The notes beneath the pieces were generated by a model that was not told the origin of the DNA, searched no databases, and saw only the letters and a list, made by a program, of their open reading frames with translations. A stretch of 64,000 nt of DNA from CAUZWH01 sp965247665 (lineage in GTDB: Bacteria; Pseudomonadota; Alphaproteobacteria; SHVV01): contig CBDFHH010000004.1 of assembly GCA_965247665.1 (NCBI GenBank), positions 1,071,843 to 1,135,842 of the forward strand. Reading direction: 5' to 3'. Each line of letters starts with the position of its first letter. The stretch's first letter is position 1. A program made the position numbers and the translations under genes. Below, in pieces: positions 16,957-25,169 of this stretch.

Positions 16957-17460
16957 AAGTTGTGGGGTTTGCCATTGTTATGGGTGCAAAACTTAAAGCG
17001 GCGTACATATAGCGGCGGTTGAAACGCACATAGCCGGGGTTGCCACCGGGCCATCGTTCGAAGTCATGGAATTGTCCCGCGATCATTGCGGCCAATCCGG
17101 CCTCCTGCGCCGCCAAGTCGCCAGCAACTCGCGAACCGCCGGCAACTTGTCGGCCCCGGTGGCCTGGACAATGCGGCTGCACAGTCCCAACAAAAGGCGA
17201 AGCTTGGACAAGTAGCGCACGCCGGACTGATGGTTGCCGAAGCAATGGCTGGCCGTCTCGAAGTAGATGTCGGGCGATAGTTTGGTGTCGTCGAGAACGA
17301 AGATCTTTTACCACGGCACCTTCACGCCATCGCACACCACCATCGAGTCGGATTCGTCGTAGCGATAGGAAAGGGGCGCGGCGGCCATGCGCCACAGCTC
17401 GGCTTCGTAGCCCGTCGTGGCACCCTGGGAATCCCGCCCGTTGTCGCCATCTGTCTTGGA
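16957..17460 (-). pseudogene. Remnant of HpaB/PvcC-like flavin-dependent hydroxylase
   Basis: The minus strand encodes the middle and C-terminal part of a 4-hydroxyphenylacetate 3-hydroxylase-like (acyl-CoA dehydrogenase fold) protein: ELWRMAAAPLSYRYDESDSM, then VPW, an in-frame TAA at about 17308-17310, KIFVLDDTKLSPDIYFETAS, HCFGNHQSGVRYLSKLRLL and RIVQATGADKLPAVRELLA. A frameshift near 17.12 kb moves it to the frame reading QEAGLAAMIAGQFHDFERWP and NPGYVRFNRRYMYAAL. Nonsense plus frameshift plus missing N-terminal half means it is dead. It sits next to two Rieske oxygenases, consistent with a decaying aromatic-catabolism island. Confidence 0.75.
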
Positions 17461-17512
17461 TTCCCTCGGTCGACCCCGCGCCATGCGCTGTCTCCCTAAT
17501 TTTCGGGCTGTC

Positions 17513-17830
17513 CTAGCGAACCGCCTGGACCTTGAGATGAAGCCCTTCGCGTTCCTGAAGGTGGCCGATGACCTCGAACAGGTTTCGCGCCTGCGGATTG
17601 CCGTTCGGGCCGAACATGCGCATCAGGCTCTTTGGCGACTTGTCGGTCAACCCGCCAAGTTCCTGAAAGCCAATGGTGGCATTGATGTAGGCGCGGAGGA
17701 CCGCTTTGCCGGTATCCACGTCACCGGAAAGCAGGCACTCGACACCTTCCTTAAGCAGTTGCTCGCGAAAGGCCGGGTCGCGCTCCATCCGTGCCTGAAC
17801 CGTCTCCTTGAAGCTTCGTGTCAGGGTCAT
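17513..17830 (-). CDS. HigA-like antitoxin of addiction module
   Basis: A 105-residue protein (ATG at 17830) following the toxin gene by four bases. The helix-turn-helix region is about residues 48-85 (AVLRAYINATIGFQELGGLTD, here AYINATIGFQELG and TDKSPKSLMRMFGPNGNP), typical of XRE-type antidotes paired with short HigB/RelE-like killers. Toxin-first gene order supports a HigBA-type system. It should repress its own promoter through the palindrome at 18167-18198. Confidence 0.75.
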   Translation of the reverse strand: MTLTRSFKETVQARMERDPAFREQLLKEGVECLLSGDVDTGKAVLRAYINATIGFQELGGLTDKSPKSLMRMFGPNGNPQARNLFEVIGHLQEREGLHLKVQAVR

Positions 17831-17834
17831 GAGC

Positions 17835-18164
17835 TCAACCCTCCCATCGCTTGCGCCGCTTGTATTCCCGCCAGAGGTCCTTGGCGGTCTCGATATCCTG
17901 TTGCTGACGCTTCTTGGTCCCGCCACCCAACAAGACAATCAGGGCATTGCCGTCCTTCCCGAAATAGACCCGGTAGCTGGGTCCGAAGTCTATCCGGGAT
18001 TCAAAGACGCCGGCGCCGACACCCTTGACGCCGGGCAGGTTCCCCTGCTCCATCCGAACCAGCGTTGTCGCCACTTTGGCAGCGGCTTGGGCGTTCAGCC
18101 GGTTGAACCATCGGGCGTACGGGCTACGGCCTTCGGCGTCGATGTATTCCCTGATCTCGATCAT
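17835..18164 (-). CDS. RelE/HigB-like addiction module killer protein
   Basis: A 109-residue basic protein with the hallmark blocks of the 'addiction module killer' branch of the RelE superfamily: RSPYARWFNRL near residue 13, VFESRIDFGPSYRVYFGKDG near 53-72 and GGGTKKRQQQDIETAKDLW near 80-98. Members cleave mRNA on the ribosome or block translation. The antitoxin follows four bases later. The start lies three bases from a long inverted repeat, implying operator control. Confidence 0.85.
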   Translation of the reverse strand: MIEIREYIDAEGRSPYARWFNRLNAQAAAKVATTLVRMEQGNLPGVKGVGAGVFESRIDFGPSYRVYFGKDGNALIVLLGGGTKKRQQQDIETAKDLWREYKRRKRWEG

Positions 18165-18166
18165 CT

Positions 18167-18198
18167 GCCATAAGGTAACTCTTGCGTTACCTCATGGC
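18167..18198. promoter_or_regulatory. 13-bp inverted repeat, probable HigBA operator
   Basis: gccataaggtaac and gttacctcatggc face each other across a 6-base spacer (tcttgc), matching at 12 of 13 positions. It is directly upstream of the toxin start. Autoregulated toxin-antitoxin operons normally carry such a palindrome as antitoxin-binding site. Confidence 0.7.
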
Positions 18199-18445
18199 AA
18201 GAGCGAACCGCCGTTCGATTGCAGTGGAAAGCGATGCGATTGCAGGATCCAGTCCCGACGACGCCGGGCTGAAGGGGTCACATCGGCGGCACGATTGCGG
18301 TCGGCAGGTCGCGCGCCGGGCGGCCGGTTCGCGCGGCGGCGGCGCGCAAACCGTCTCCAAGCGTACTGCCCGCGTCACCGGTCGAGGTGGACAAGGGGGC
18401 AGGTCGATCGTCGGTTGACACCGCAAAACGCCGCTCATCTAATGT

Positions 18446-18481
18446 CGGCAACGACGGCAACGACGGCAACGACGGCAACGA
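18446..18481. repeat. Four tandem 9-bp repeats
   Basis: cggcaacga repeats four times exactly, with a partial fifth copy. It is in the 368-base gap between the toxin-antitoxin pair and the nucleoside-binding protein gene. The gap holds no other gene I can support. Confidence 0.8.
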
Positions 18482-18532
18482 CGGCACGGCCAAGGCGTCG
18501 AAAGACGCGCAGGCCTCATCACGAAGGAGTCC

Positions 18533-19507
18533 ATGATGATCATCTCCCGACGCACGTTCCTGGCGACATCGGGGGTCGCGGCCCTTGCCCTGCGCAGTCG
18601 ACCCTCGTACGCGGCTTCCGTCAGGGTCGCCGGTATCCATACCGTGCCTGTCGAGAACGCATGGAACTCGCGGCTGCACACGGCCATGCAGGAAGCGGAC
18701 GCGGCAGGATCAATCCGCTACTCATTCTCGGAATCGGTCGCCAACACCGATTATCCCAGGGCCATGCGCCAGTATGCGGACGAAGGCGCCCAACTCATCG
18801 TCGGTGAGTCCTACGGTGTCGAGCGCGATGCACGCCAGGTCGCCAAGGACTATCCGGAAACCGCCTTTCTGATGGGTTCCAGCGGCCAGCCCGATGGCAA
18901 CAATTTCAGCGTCTTCGGCACCTGGAATCACGAGGCCGCCTATCTGACCGGCATACTGGCCGGATTCGTCAGCAAGGCCAACGTCTTCGGCGCGGTCGGA
19001 GGATTCCCGATTCCCGAGGTCAATCGTCTCATCCATGCCTTCCGCGACGGCGTGCGCGAAACCAGGCCCGACGCGAAGTTCCTGGTCGGTTTCATCGGCA
19101 CCTGGTTCGATCCACCCAAGGCCAAGGAAGCGGGCCTGGCCCAGATTGACGCGGGTGCCGACGTTCTGTTCGGCGAGCGCATTGGCACCGCCGATGCCGC
19201 CAAGGAGCGCAACATCCTGGCCGTCGGCTCGCTCATAGACTACTTGCCGCGTTACCCCGGCACGGTGTTCGCCAACGCCATGTGGTACTTCCGCCCGATC
19301 GTCGAAGCGGCGGCGGCGGATGTGGCGGCCGGCCACATCAAGGCGAGAGATTACAGCGAGTTCAGCTTCATGAAGCATGGCGGCAACGACATCCTGTACG
19401 ATGCCGCGATGGTACCCGCCGAGGCCGTCGCTCTGATGGCGGAGAAACGGTCCGCAATCAAAGCCGGCGCCCTCGAGGTTGCGATCAACGACAACAAACC
19501 GACCTGA
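18533..19507 (+). CDS. BMP-family ABC transporter substrate-binding protein
   Basis: A 324-residue exported protein beginning MMIISRRTFLATSGVAAL, a twin-arginine-like leader cleaved after about residue 27. The mature part matches the basic membrane protein (BMP/Med/PnrA) family: a periplasmic-binding fold with GAQLIVGESYGVE, AAYLTGILAGFVSKANVFGAVGG (shown in parts) and GADVLFGERIGTAD blocks. Such proteins bind purine or pyrimidine nucleosides or bases for the transporter encoded at 20.3-23.8 kb. AAGGAG precedes ATG. A cytosine deaminase gene downstream supports a nucleobase or nucleoside cargo. Confidence 0.85.
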   Translation: MMIISRRTFLATSGVAALALRSRPSYAASVRVAGIHTVPVENAWNSRLHTAMQEADAAGSIRYSFSESVANTDYPRAMRQYADEGAQLIVGESYGVERDARQVAKDYPETAFLMGSSGQPDGNNFSVFGTWNHEAAYLTGILAGFVSKANVFGAVGGFPIPEVNRLIHAFRDGVRETRPDAKFLVGFIGTWFDPPKAKEAGLAQIDAGADVLFGERIGTADAAKERNILAVGSLIDYLPRYPGTVFANAMWYFRPIVEAAAADVAAGHIKARDYSEFSFMKHGGNDILYDAAMVPAEAVALMAEKRSAIKAGALEVAINDNKPT

Positions 19508-20282
19508 ACCCGGGCCGCCACGATTTTATTCGGATGAGGCGGCCGTGATGCCTGCCGCCGCCGAGGTGGATGTCTCCGCCCGGCATCGCCTGCCGACATC
19601 GGGGGCGGCGCGCCCACGCCAGGCCGGAGCCCGGTGCGGATTTCGGCACATGTTGACAAGTTCGAGAGTTCGCCCGGTGCGGTCGACCGGCCGTCTGGCG
19701 CGGCCGCGCGCTGTCATATCGGGAGCCTAGGCTGCTACGCGCCTTTCCCCGGATCGCGGTGCCGGCAACGGCTCGGGCGCCGCAATCAAGGGCTTGGGCG
19801 GATCGTCCATGCCGCCCGCGCGACGACTCCGCCGCCGTCCGCGGTCGCGTATGATCTCGAACCTGGCGTGACGGGATGCCCGGCAACCCGCGCCGCCCTC
19901 ATCTCCTGCCGGAACATATTGACGGGCGCGGCGTAGCCCGCACCCCAGGCGCTGCGGCCGCGGCGTTCTCGCTTGCGCCTTCGCAAGCTCGGCGCGGCGC
20001 GCGCGGCGAGGGCACGCCATCCCCCGTCCGCCATATCCCCGAGCCGAGGTGCGCAGCGGCGGCGTCGCATCCGAACACGGCGCGGCCGGCGGCAACGCGC
20101 CGGTCCTCGAGGCACGGCGCCGAGTGCATTGGCGGTACTGCCGGTGCTGCGGCCGCGGCGGATGGCGCTCATCCCGGTCCGCTCGGGGCGGCATGTGGCC
20201 GCCGCGGCGTCAAACGGCGTCTGCGGGGCTGCGTGGAGCGGCACCAGCCGGCCGCGCCGCGGCGAAGTCCGGAGCAGGCCTT
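19508..20282. other. 775-base GC-rich gap with no supportable gene
   Basis: The stretch between the binding protein and the transporter ATPase has open frames in all directions, as expected from very high GC, but none has recognisable motifs or a ribosome site. It is unusually long for the inside of a transporter operon and could hold a decayed gene. Confidence 0.5.
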
Positions 20283-21818
20283 GTGAACGCGCCTGCAGGC
20301 GAGGTTGTGCTGCGGGTCAGGGGGATTACCAAACGCTTCGGCGACCTCACCGCCAATGACGACATCTCGCTTGAGCTTCGCCGCGGCGAAGTGTTGGGAC
20401 TTCTCGGCGAGAACGGTGCCGGCAAGACGACCTTGATGAGCATTCTGTTCGGTCACTACGTGGCCGACGAGGGCCACATCGAAGTGTTCGGAGAGCCGCT
20501 GCTCCCGGGCTCGCCGCGGGCCGCCATCGCCGCAGGAATCGGCATGGTGCACCAGCATTTCACACTTGCGGATAATTTGAGCGTTCTCGACAACATCATC
20601 CTCGGTTCGGAACCCATGTGGCGTCTTCGTTCGAACCGTCGCGCGGCCGCCCACAGACTTCGGGAGCTCTCCGAACGCTTTGGCCTCGACGTCAATCCGG
20701 ACTCGCTGATCGGCGAACTCGCGGTGGGGGAGCGTCAGCGCGTTGAGATCCTGAAAGCACTGTACCGGTCGGCGCGCATCTTGGTCCTGGACGAACCGAC
20801 CGCAGTGCTCACACCTCAGGAAGCTGAATCGCTGTTTCGCACGCTGGCGCAGATGTCGGCGCAGGGCCTGTCCCTGATATTCATCAGCCACAAGTTGGAC
20901 GAGGTTATCGCCGCATGCGGCCGCGTGATGGTGCTGCGAGCGGGGCGCGTGATAGGCGAGCGACCTGCCACCGAAACCGATGCGACCGGGTTGGCGGAGA
21001 TGATTGTGGGTCACCAAGTTGCGGAAACGCGACGCGCAACCTCGACACCGGGAAAACCGGTATTGGAGCTGCACGACGTCAGCACCGCCACCACCGGACG
21101 GGACGCATTGCACGACGTCAGTCTGACCATCTACCGGCGGGAGATCGTCGGTGTGGTTGGCGTTTCGGGCAACGGTCAGGATTCGTTGGCACGGTTGGCC
21201 AGCGGTGATGTGGCCCCGGCCCGAGGACGGGCTCTGCTGTTTGGCGAGGATGCGACGCGCTCCAACGCACGCCGCGATATGCGGGGACGGGTCGCCAGAA
21301 TTCCGGATGATCGACACGCGCTGGGTATCGTTTCGGATATGGCGCTATGGGAGAACGCCATCCTCGATACGGCCAACCGGCGGCGATTCACGCCGTTCGG
21401 CGTCTTGCGCCGCACCAGCGCCGTCACGTTCACCGAGGAGCTGATCAAACGCTTCGACATCCGTTGCACCGGGCCCGCGATGCCCACCGCACTGCTGTCC
21501 GGTGGCAACATGCAGAAGTTGATCCTGGGCCGCGTCTTTTCCATTCAGCCCCGGTTCATCGTCGCCAACCAGCCAACGCGGGGGCTCGACATCGGCGCCG
21601 CCGCCTTCGTTCGAGAGCGTCTGCACGAGGCTTGCAAAAGCGGTGCTGCGGTGCTGGTGATTTCGGAAGATCTGGACGAAACGTTGTCCATCGCGGATCG
21701 GATCGCCGTGATGTACCGCGGGCGGCTGTCGCGGCCGATGCCGGTCCAAAACGCCACCGCACGGATAATCGGGCTGCTGATGGCGGGGCAGTGGGATCAG
21801 GTTCGCGATGCGCGTTGA
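20283..21818 (+). CDS. Nucleoside ABC transporter ATPase, two ABC domains (YufO/NupO-like)
   Basis: From GTG at 20283 this encodes 511 residues with two tandem ABC domains. Domain 1 has GENGAGKTT (residues about 40-48), GMVHQHFTL Q-loop and ILVLDEPTAVLT Walker B. Domain 2 has a degenerate P-loop region GVSGNGQDSLARL, signature LSGGNMQKLILGR and FIVANQPTRGLD. This is the BMP/ribose-type importer ATPase architecture. GGAG lies just upstream. The open frame reaches back to 20049 but that part lacks family similarity. The last 11 bases overlap the first permease. Confidence 0.87.
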   Translation: MNAPAGEVVLRVRGITKRFGDLTANDDISLELRRGEVLGLLGENGAGKTTLMSILFGHYVADEGHIEVFGEPLLPGSPRAAIAAGIGMVHQHFTLADNLSVLDNIILGSEPMWRLRSNRRAAAHRLRELSERFGLDVNPDSLIGELAVGERQRVEILKALYRSARILVLDEPTAVLTPQEAESLFRTLAQMSAQGLSLIFISHKLDEVIAACGRVMVLRAGRVIGERPATETDATGLAEMIVGHQVAETRRATSTPGKPVLELHDVSTATTGRDALHDVSLTIYRREIVGVVGVSGNGQDSLARLASGDVAPARGRALLFGEDATRSNARRDMRGRVARIPDDRHALGIVSDMALWENAILDTANRRRFTPFGVLRRTSAVTFTEELIKRFDIRCTGPAMPTALLSGGNMQKLILGRVFSIQPRFIVANQPTRGLDIGAAAFVRERLHEACKSGAAVLVISEDLDETLSIADRIAVMYRGRLSRPMPVQNATARIIGLLMAGQWDQVRDAR

Positions 21819-22854
21819 GCGTCGCGACGCCGCCAGCCCCTGGCTTGCCATCGGTGCACCGTTCGTGGCGGTCGGTGCAGCGCTCATGATCTGTGCCCCG
21901 CTCATCATTTGGCATGGCTCTTCGGTCTTCGAGGCATATGCACTGTTGATCAAGGGTACGTTGGGCTCGCGCGGCGCGGCCACCGAGACCCTGACGCGCG
22001 CCGCGCCTTTGATCCTGACCGGGCTCGCCGCGGCTGCGGCATTTCGGGCCAAGCTCTGGAACATCGGCGGAGAGGGTCAGTTCTTCATGGGCGCGGCGGC
22101 GGCCGCGGCGGTCGGCGCCGGCGCGATCGCGGCCCCGTCCTGGATTCTGATACCCCTGCTGCTGGTGCTGGGCGCGGCCGCCGGCGCGGCATGGCTGATC
22201 GGACCTGCCTTACTCAAGACACGTCTCGGGGTCGACGAGGTGGTAACGACACTGCTGCTCAATTTCGTGGTCCTGCTGTTCATCTCGATGATGGTCGAGG
22301 GTCCGATGAAGGACCCGCTGGCGTTCGGCTGGCCTCAGTCGGCACCGGTGCTGGATGAGGCGGTGCTTCCAAAGCTGGTTGCGAAGTCGCGCCTGCATCT
22401 GGGTTTCGTCATCGCTGTCGCGGCGGCGGTCGTTTTGTGGTGGGTCGATACCCGCACCCGGTGGGGATTCGAGGCGCGTGCGGTGGGCTCCAATCCGGCG
22501 GCGGCGCGGTTCGCAGGCATGAGTATTCCGACCGTCATGATCAGGGTGGCGATAATCTCCGGTGGGCTGGCGGGACTCGCCGGCGCCTGCGAGGTGATGG
22601 GGCTGCGGGGCTACCTCGCGCGCGACCTGTCACCGGGCTTCGGATATTCGGGAATCGTGGTCGCCATGCTGGCTCAGCTTCATCCGCTGGGGGTCGTCGG
22701 CGCGGCGATCTTCGTCGCCGGCGTGTTCGTTGGCGCCGACGCCATGGGCCGCACCCTCGGCGTACCCGGTTTCATCGCCGAGGTCATCGTCGCCGCGTCG
22801 CTGATGTGCATGCTGGTGGCGGTGTTCGTGGCTCAGTACCGGATTCGACGATGA
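21808..22854 (+). CDS. Nucleoside ABC transporter permease 1 (BMP type)
   Basis: A 348-residue multi-spanning protein of the BPD_transp_2 family. GGEGQFFMGAAAAA near residue 88, KTRLGVDEVVTTLLLNF near 133 and the permease-typical RAVGSNPAAARFAGM near 227 are visible, with about nine hydrophobic segments. It overlaps the ATPase by 11 bases and shares ATGA with the next permease, a tightly coupled operon. Confidence 0.87.
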   Translation: MRVERRDAASPWLAIGAPFVAVGAALMICAPLIIWHGSSVFEAYALLIKGTLGSRGAATETLTRAAPLILTGLAAAAAFRAKLWNIGGEGQFFMGAAAAAAVGAGAIAAPSWILIPLLLVLGAAAGAAWLIGPALLKTRLGVDEVVTTLLLNFVVLLFISMMVEGPMKDPLAFGWPQSAPVLDEAVLPKLVAKSRLHLGFVIAVAAAVVLWWVDTRTRWGFEARAVGSNPAAARFAGMSIPTVMIRVAIISGGLAGLAGACEVMGLRGYLARDLSPGFGYSGIVVAMLAQLHPLGVVGAAIFVAGVFVGADAMGRTLGVPGFIAEVIVAASLMCMLVAVFVAQYRIRR

Positions 22855-23798
22855 TCGAAGCGCTGGAAATCCTCGTCACCGTAAGTTTCTGGGCGGCGGC
22901 ACTGCGCATCGCCACACCGCTGATCTTCGGCACTCTGGGGGAGTTGATCTGCGAACGCGCCGGAGTCTTGAATCTTGGCATCGAGGGCATCATGACCGCC
23001 GGGGCGATGATCGGATGGACGGCGGTCTATATGGGCGCCGACCTCTGGACCGGCGTGCTGCTGGCCGCGGCCGGCGGCGCGGTCTACGGCATGCTGCACG
23101 GGTTGCTCACCGTGCCGCTCGGGCTATCTCAGCACGTGGTCGGCCTCGGCGTGACTCTGCTCGCTTCTAGTCTGACCTACTTCAGCTACCGTCTCTTGCT
23201 GCCTGGCGCGTCGACGCCGCCGACGATCGAGGCCTTCCAACCCGTGACCATCCCCTGGCTCTCGGATCTGCCGTTCTTCGGCGCGGCGTTGTTCAGCCAA
23301 ACACCGATGACCTATCTCGCATTGGCGCTCATCCCCGCCGCCGCCTATCTGCTGAATCGCACGCCCATGGGGCTGGCGCTGCGCATGGTCGGGGAGAATC
23401 CTCAGGCCGCCGAAGCCCAGGGTATCAGCGTCAATACGGTCCGCATGATTGCGGTCACCGTCGGCAGCGCCCTGATGGCCGTCGGCGGCGCTTTTCTGAC
23501 CCTGGCCGCTTTCAACAGCTTTTTCTTCACCATGATCCAGGGACGCGGATGGGTGTGCATTGCGCTTGTCGTGTTCGCGTCCTGGCGTCCCGGCAAGGCG
23601 TTGTTCGGGGCCGTTCTCTACGGTTTTTTCGATGCCTACCAGCTGCGCCTGCAACACGCGGTGGCGGAGGATATCCCCTATCAGTTGTTCCTGATGACGC
23701 CTTATCTTCTCAGCATTCTGGCGTTGATACTGATGTCCCGGCGCGCCGCCTATCCGCAATCCCTGATGAAGCCCTACCGCAAGGGCGAGCGCAGCTGA
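22851..23798 (+). CDS. Nucleoside ABC transporter permease 2 (BMP type)
   Basis: Starting at the ATG of an ATGA overlap (22851), this 315-residue protein has LICERAGVLNLGIEGIM near residue 32 and LRMVGENPQAAEAQGI near 182, both hallmark blocks of the second permease of BMP-type nucleoside importers, with eight or so membrane segments. A longer open frame upstream is only overlap with permease 1. A scrap of a second copy of such a permease is found at 24.97 kb. Confidence 0.87.
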   Translation: MIEALEILVTVSFWAAALRIATPLIFGTLGELICERAGVLNLGIEGIMTAGAMIGWTAVYMGADLWTGVLLAAAGGAVYGMLHGLLTVPLGLSQHVVGLGVTLLASSLTYFSYRLLLPGASTPPTIEAFQPVTIPWLSDLPFFGAALFSQTPMTYLALALIPAAAYLLNRTPMGLALRMVGENPQAAEAQGISVNTVRMIAVTVGSALMAVGGAFLTLAAFNSFFFTMIQGRGWVCIALVVFASWRPGKALFGAVLYGFFDAYQLRLQHAVAEDIPYQLFLMTPYLLSILALILMSRRAAYPQSLMKPYRKGERS

Positions 23799-23926
23799 TC
23801 GCCGCCGCAGGATGTTCACGACTTGCTCGGGCGAACAGCGTCTGCGGCTCGTCTTGTCTTCATTCCGAGGGGTTCGTATGTGACCTGCTCCGCGGAAAAT
23901 GGACCAATCGTCGGGAGCTGTTATTC

Positions 23927-24808
23927 CTATGTGGAAGGGGCGTTCCGGGGCTCGTATTTTCGTGGCATGACGGAGGCGAGGGCGAAGCCGGCGTTTGCCA
24001 TGGATGCGGCTTCGGCGATCCGGATGGTGGTATCGACCGTTGTGGCACGGATGTCGGAAAGGTCTTTAAGAGTAAATTTCGGCGGAAACGGTACGGGTAC
24101 ACCTTGGTATTTATACATGTGCTCAAGCCTGCCTGAACCGTCTTTGCCAAAGCCGAGCCATGCGCCGTGGCAAAGCGCGTTGCGCCAGGGCCTGAGTTCG
24201 TTCAGCCGCGAGACGAGGTCTTCGCGAAAGGCGTGGGGAACTCGGTGGTCTTCGCGCAGAACACGTTCGATCTCAACGGTAAGGTCGTGCATGCTGTCGG
24301 TCCGGGACCGAATCAACCTGTCGAACCATTGGGAAAAGGCCTCATCTCCCTCGTCTCGCGCGTTAGTCGCTTTTTTGGCTGTAGCGAGGAGCGTGTAGCA
24401 CGTCAACGCCAGGATGTGCTCCAGATGCCCGAATGCAGCGACTGTCCTTCCGAGTTCTTGCCAGAAGACCGACTCCCCTTCGTTCAACGGCCAGTCAGCG
24501 GGCAGGATGTCCCGGTCGATGGGCAGATACCTGCGCAGCTGTTGCCGGGCTTGCGACATCGCGTGCGGGTCACGAGATTCCGCAAGCCGCCGAATCCACC
24601 ATGAGCCGTTTTTGTTATTGGGGTGCTGTTTCTGGCCCGCGATGCGCCCGGCGCGTAGGAGGCCGCGGAGCGGCAAGCCTTTCTTCCGGTCGGCCAGCAG
24701 ACCCGCTTCGTCCAGCCAGACCGAGGCCTCGACGGCACGGACCTCATCACGCCATTCCTGCTCGAGGCGTTCCTGCAGGTGAAGGTTGATGGCGTAAAGG
24801 TCGAGCAT
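23927..24808 (-). CDS. Uncharacterised protein with possible HEPN-type R-x4-H motif
   Basis: I use ATG 24808 (293 residues); a GTG at 24832 is also possible. The protein is helix-rich and soluble. The segment AFGHLEHILALTCYTLLA followed some 70 residues later by LRPWRNALCHGAWLG contains R-N-A-L-C-H, an R-x4-H arrangement like the RNase motif of HEPN-domain proteins used in toxin-antitoxin and abortive-infection systems. No family is recognised with certainty. It is encoded opposite to, and inserted between, the nucleoside transporter and cytosine deaminase genes, next to a permease scrap, which suggests acquisition by recombination. Confidence 0.6.
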   Translation of the reverse strand: MLDLYAINLHLQERLEQEWRDEVRAVEASVWLDEAGLLADRKKGLPLRGLLRAGRIAGQKQHPNNKNGSWWIRRLAESRDPHAMSQARQQLRRYLPIDRDILPADWPLNEGESVFWQELGRTVAAFGHLEHILALTCYTLLATAKKATNARDEGDEAFSQWFDRLIRSRTDSMHDLTVEIERVLREDHRVPHAFREDLVSRLNELRPWRNALCHGAWLGFGKDGSGRLEHMYKYQGVPVPFPPKFTLKDLSDIRATTVDTTIRIAEAASMANAGFALASVMPRKYEPRNAPST

Positions 24809-24970
24809 CGGATCCTCAATGGTGCTGTGCACGGGTGTAGCGGGATGGACCGAGCATCGCTACGGGCCGCCGCGCATTCCGCGAAGATGCATCATCTAAT
24901 GCCCTCCTGCGCAAGGGAGTGTCAACAAGCGGAAGGCGGTGCGCGCGGCTGCGTCGGGCAGAGCAGATCC

Positions 24971-25099
24971 TTGTCCGTGAAGCTCATGACCCTGTTGTCG
25001 GTTGCGGCGGTTTGGTACCTATTGCACCGTATACTGGTCGGCCTCGCCGTCCGTATGGCCGCGGATAATCCGGTCGCAGTGGAAACCCAGGGCGTCGTG
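24971..25099 (+). pseudogene. Scrap of BMP-type nucleoside permease
   Basis: This frame encodes YLLHRILVGLAVRMAADNP and VAVETQG preceded by a hydrophobic helix, closely matching YLLNRTPMGLALRMVGENP in permease 2 at 23.35 kb. Nothing of the rest of the protein remains. It lies just before the cytosine deaminase gene, hinting that a second transporter copy once preceded it. Confidence 0.65.
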
Positions 25100-25169
25100 C
25101 CGCCTGTGCCAGGGACTTGCCGACCCCCGTGCCGCCGCGGAGACCGCATCTAACGTCCGGGAGATCGTC

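Noticed and set aside
18440..18490. CRISPR-like repetition
   Set aside because: Short 9-bp head-to-tail repeats without spacers; the 12-bp arrays at 5.12 and 10.84 kb likewise lack spacers.
20049..20282. Longer start for the nucleoside ABC ATPase
   Set aside because: The extra 78 codons are Arg/Gly-rich, without family similarity; GTG 20283 follows a GGAG site and begins the ABC domain normally.
25002..25169. Upstream extension of the cytosine deaminase
   Set aside because: This part overlaps a permease scrap in another frame; homologous enzymes begin at the equivalent of ATG 25170.
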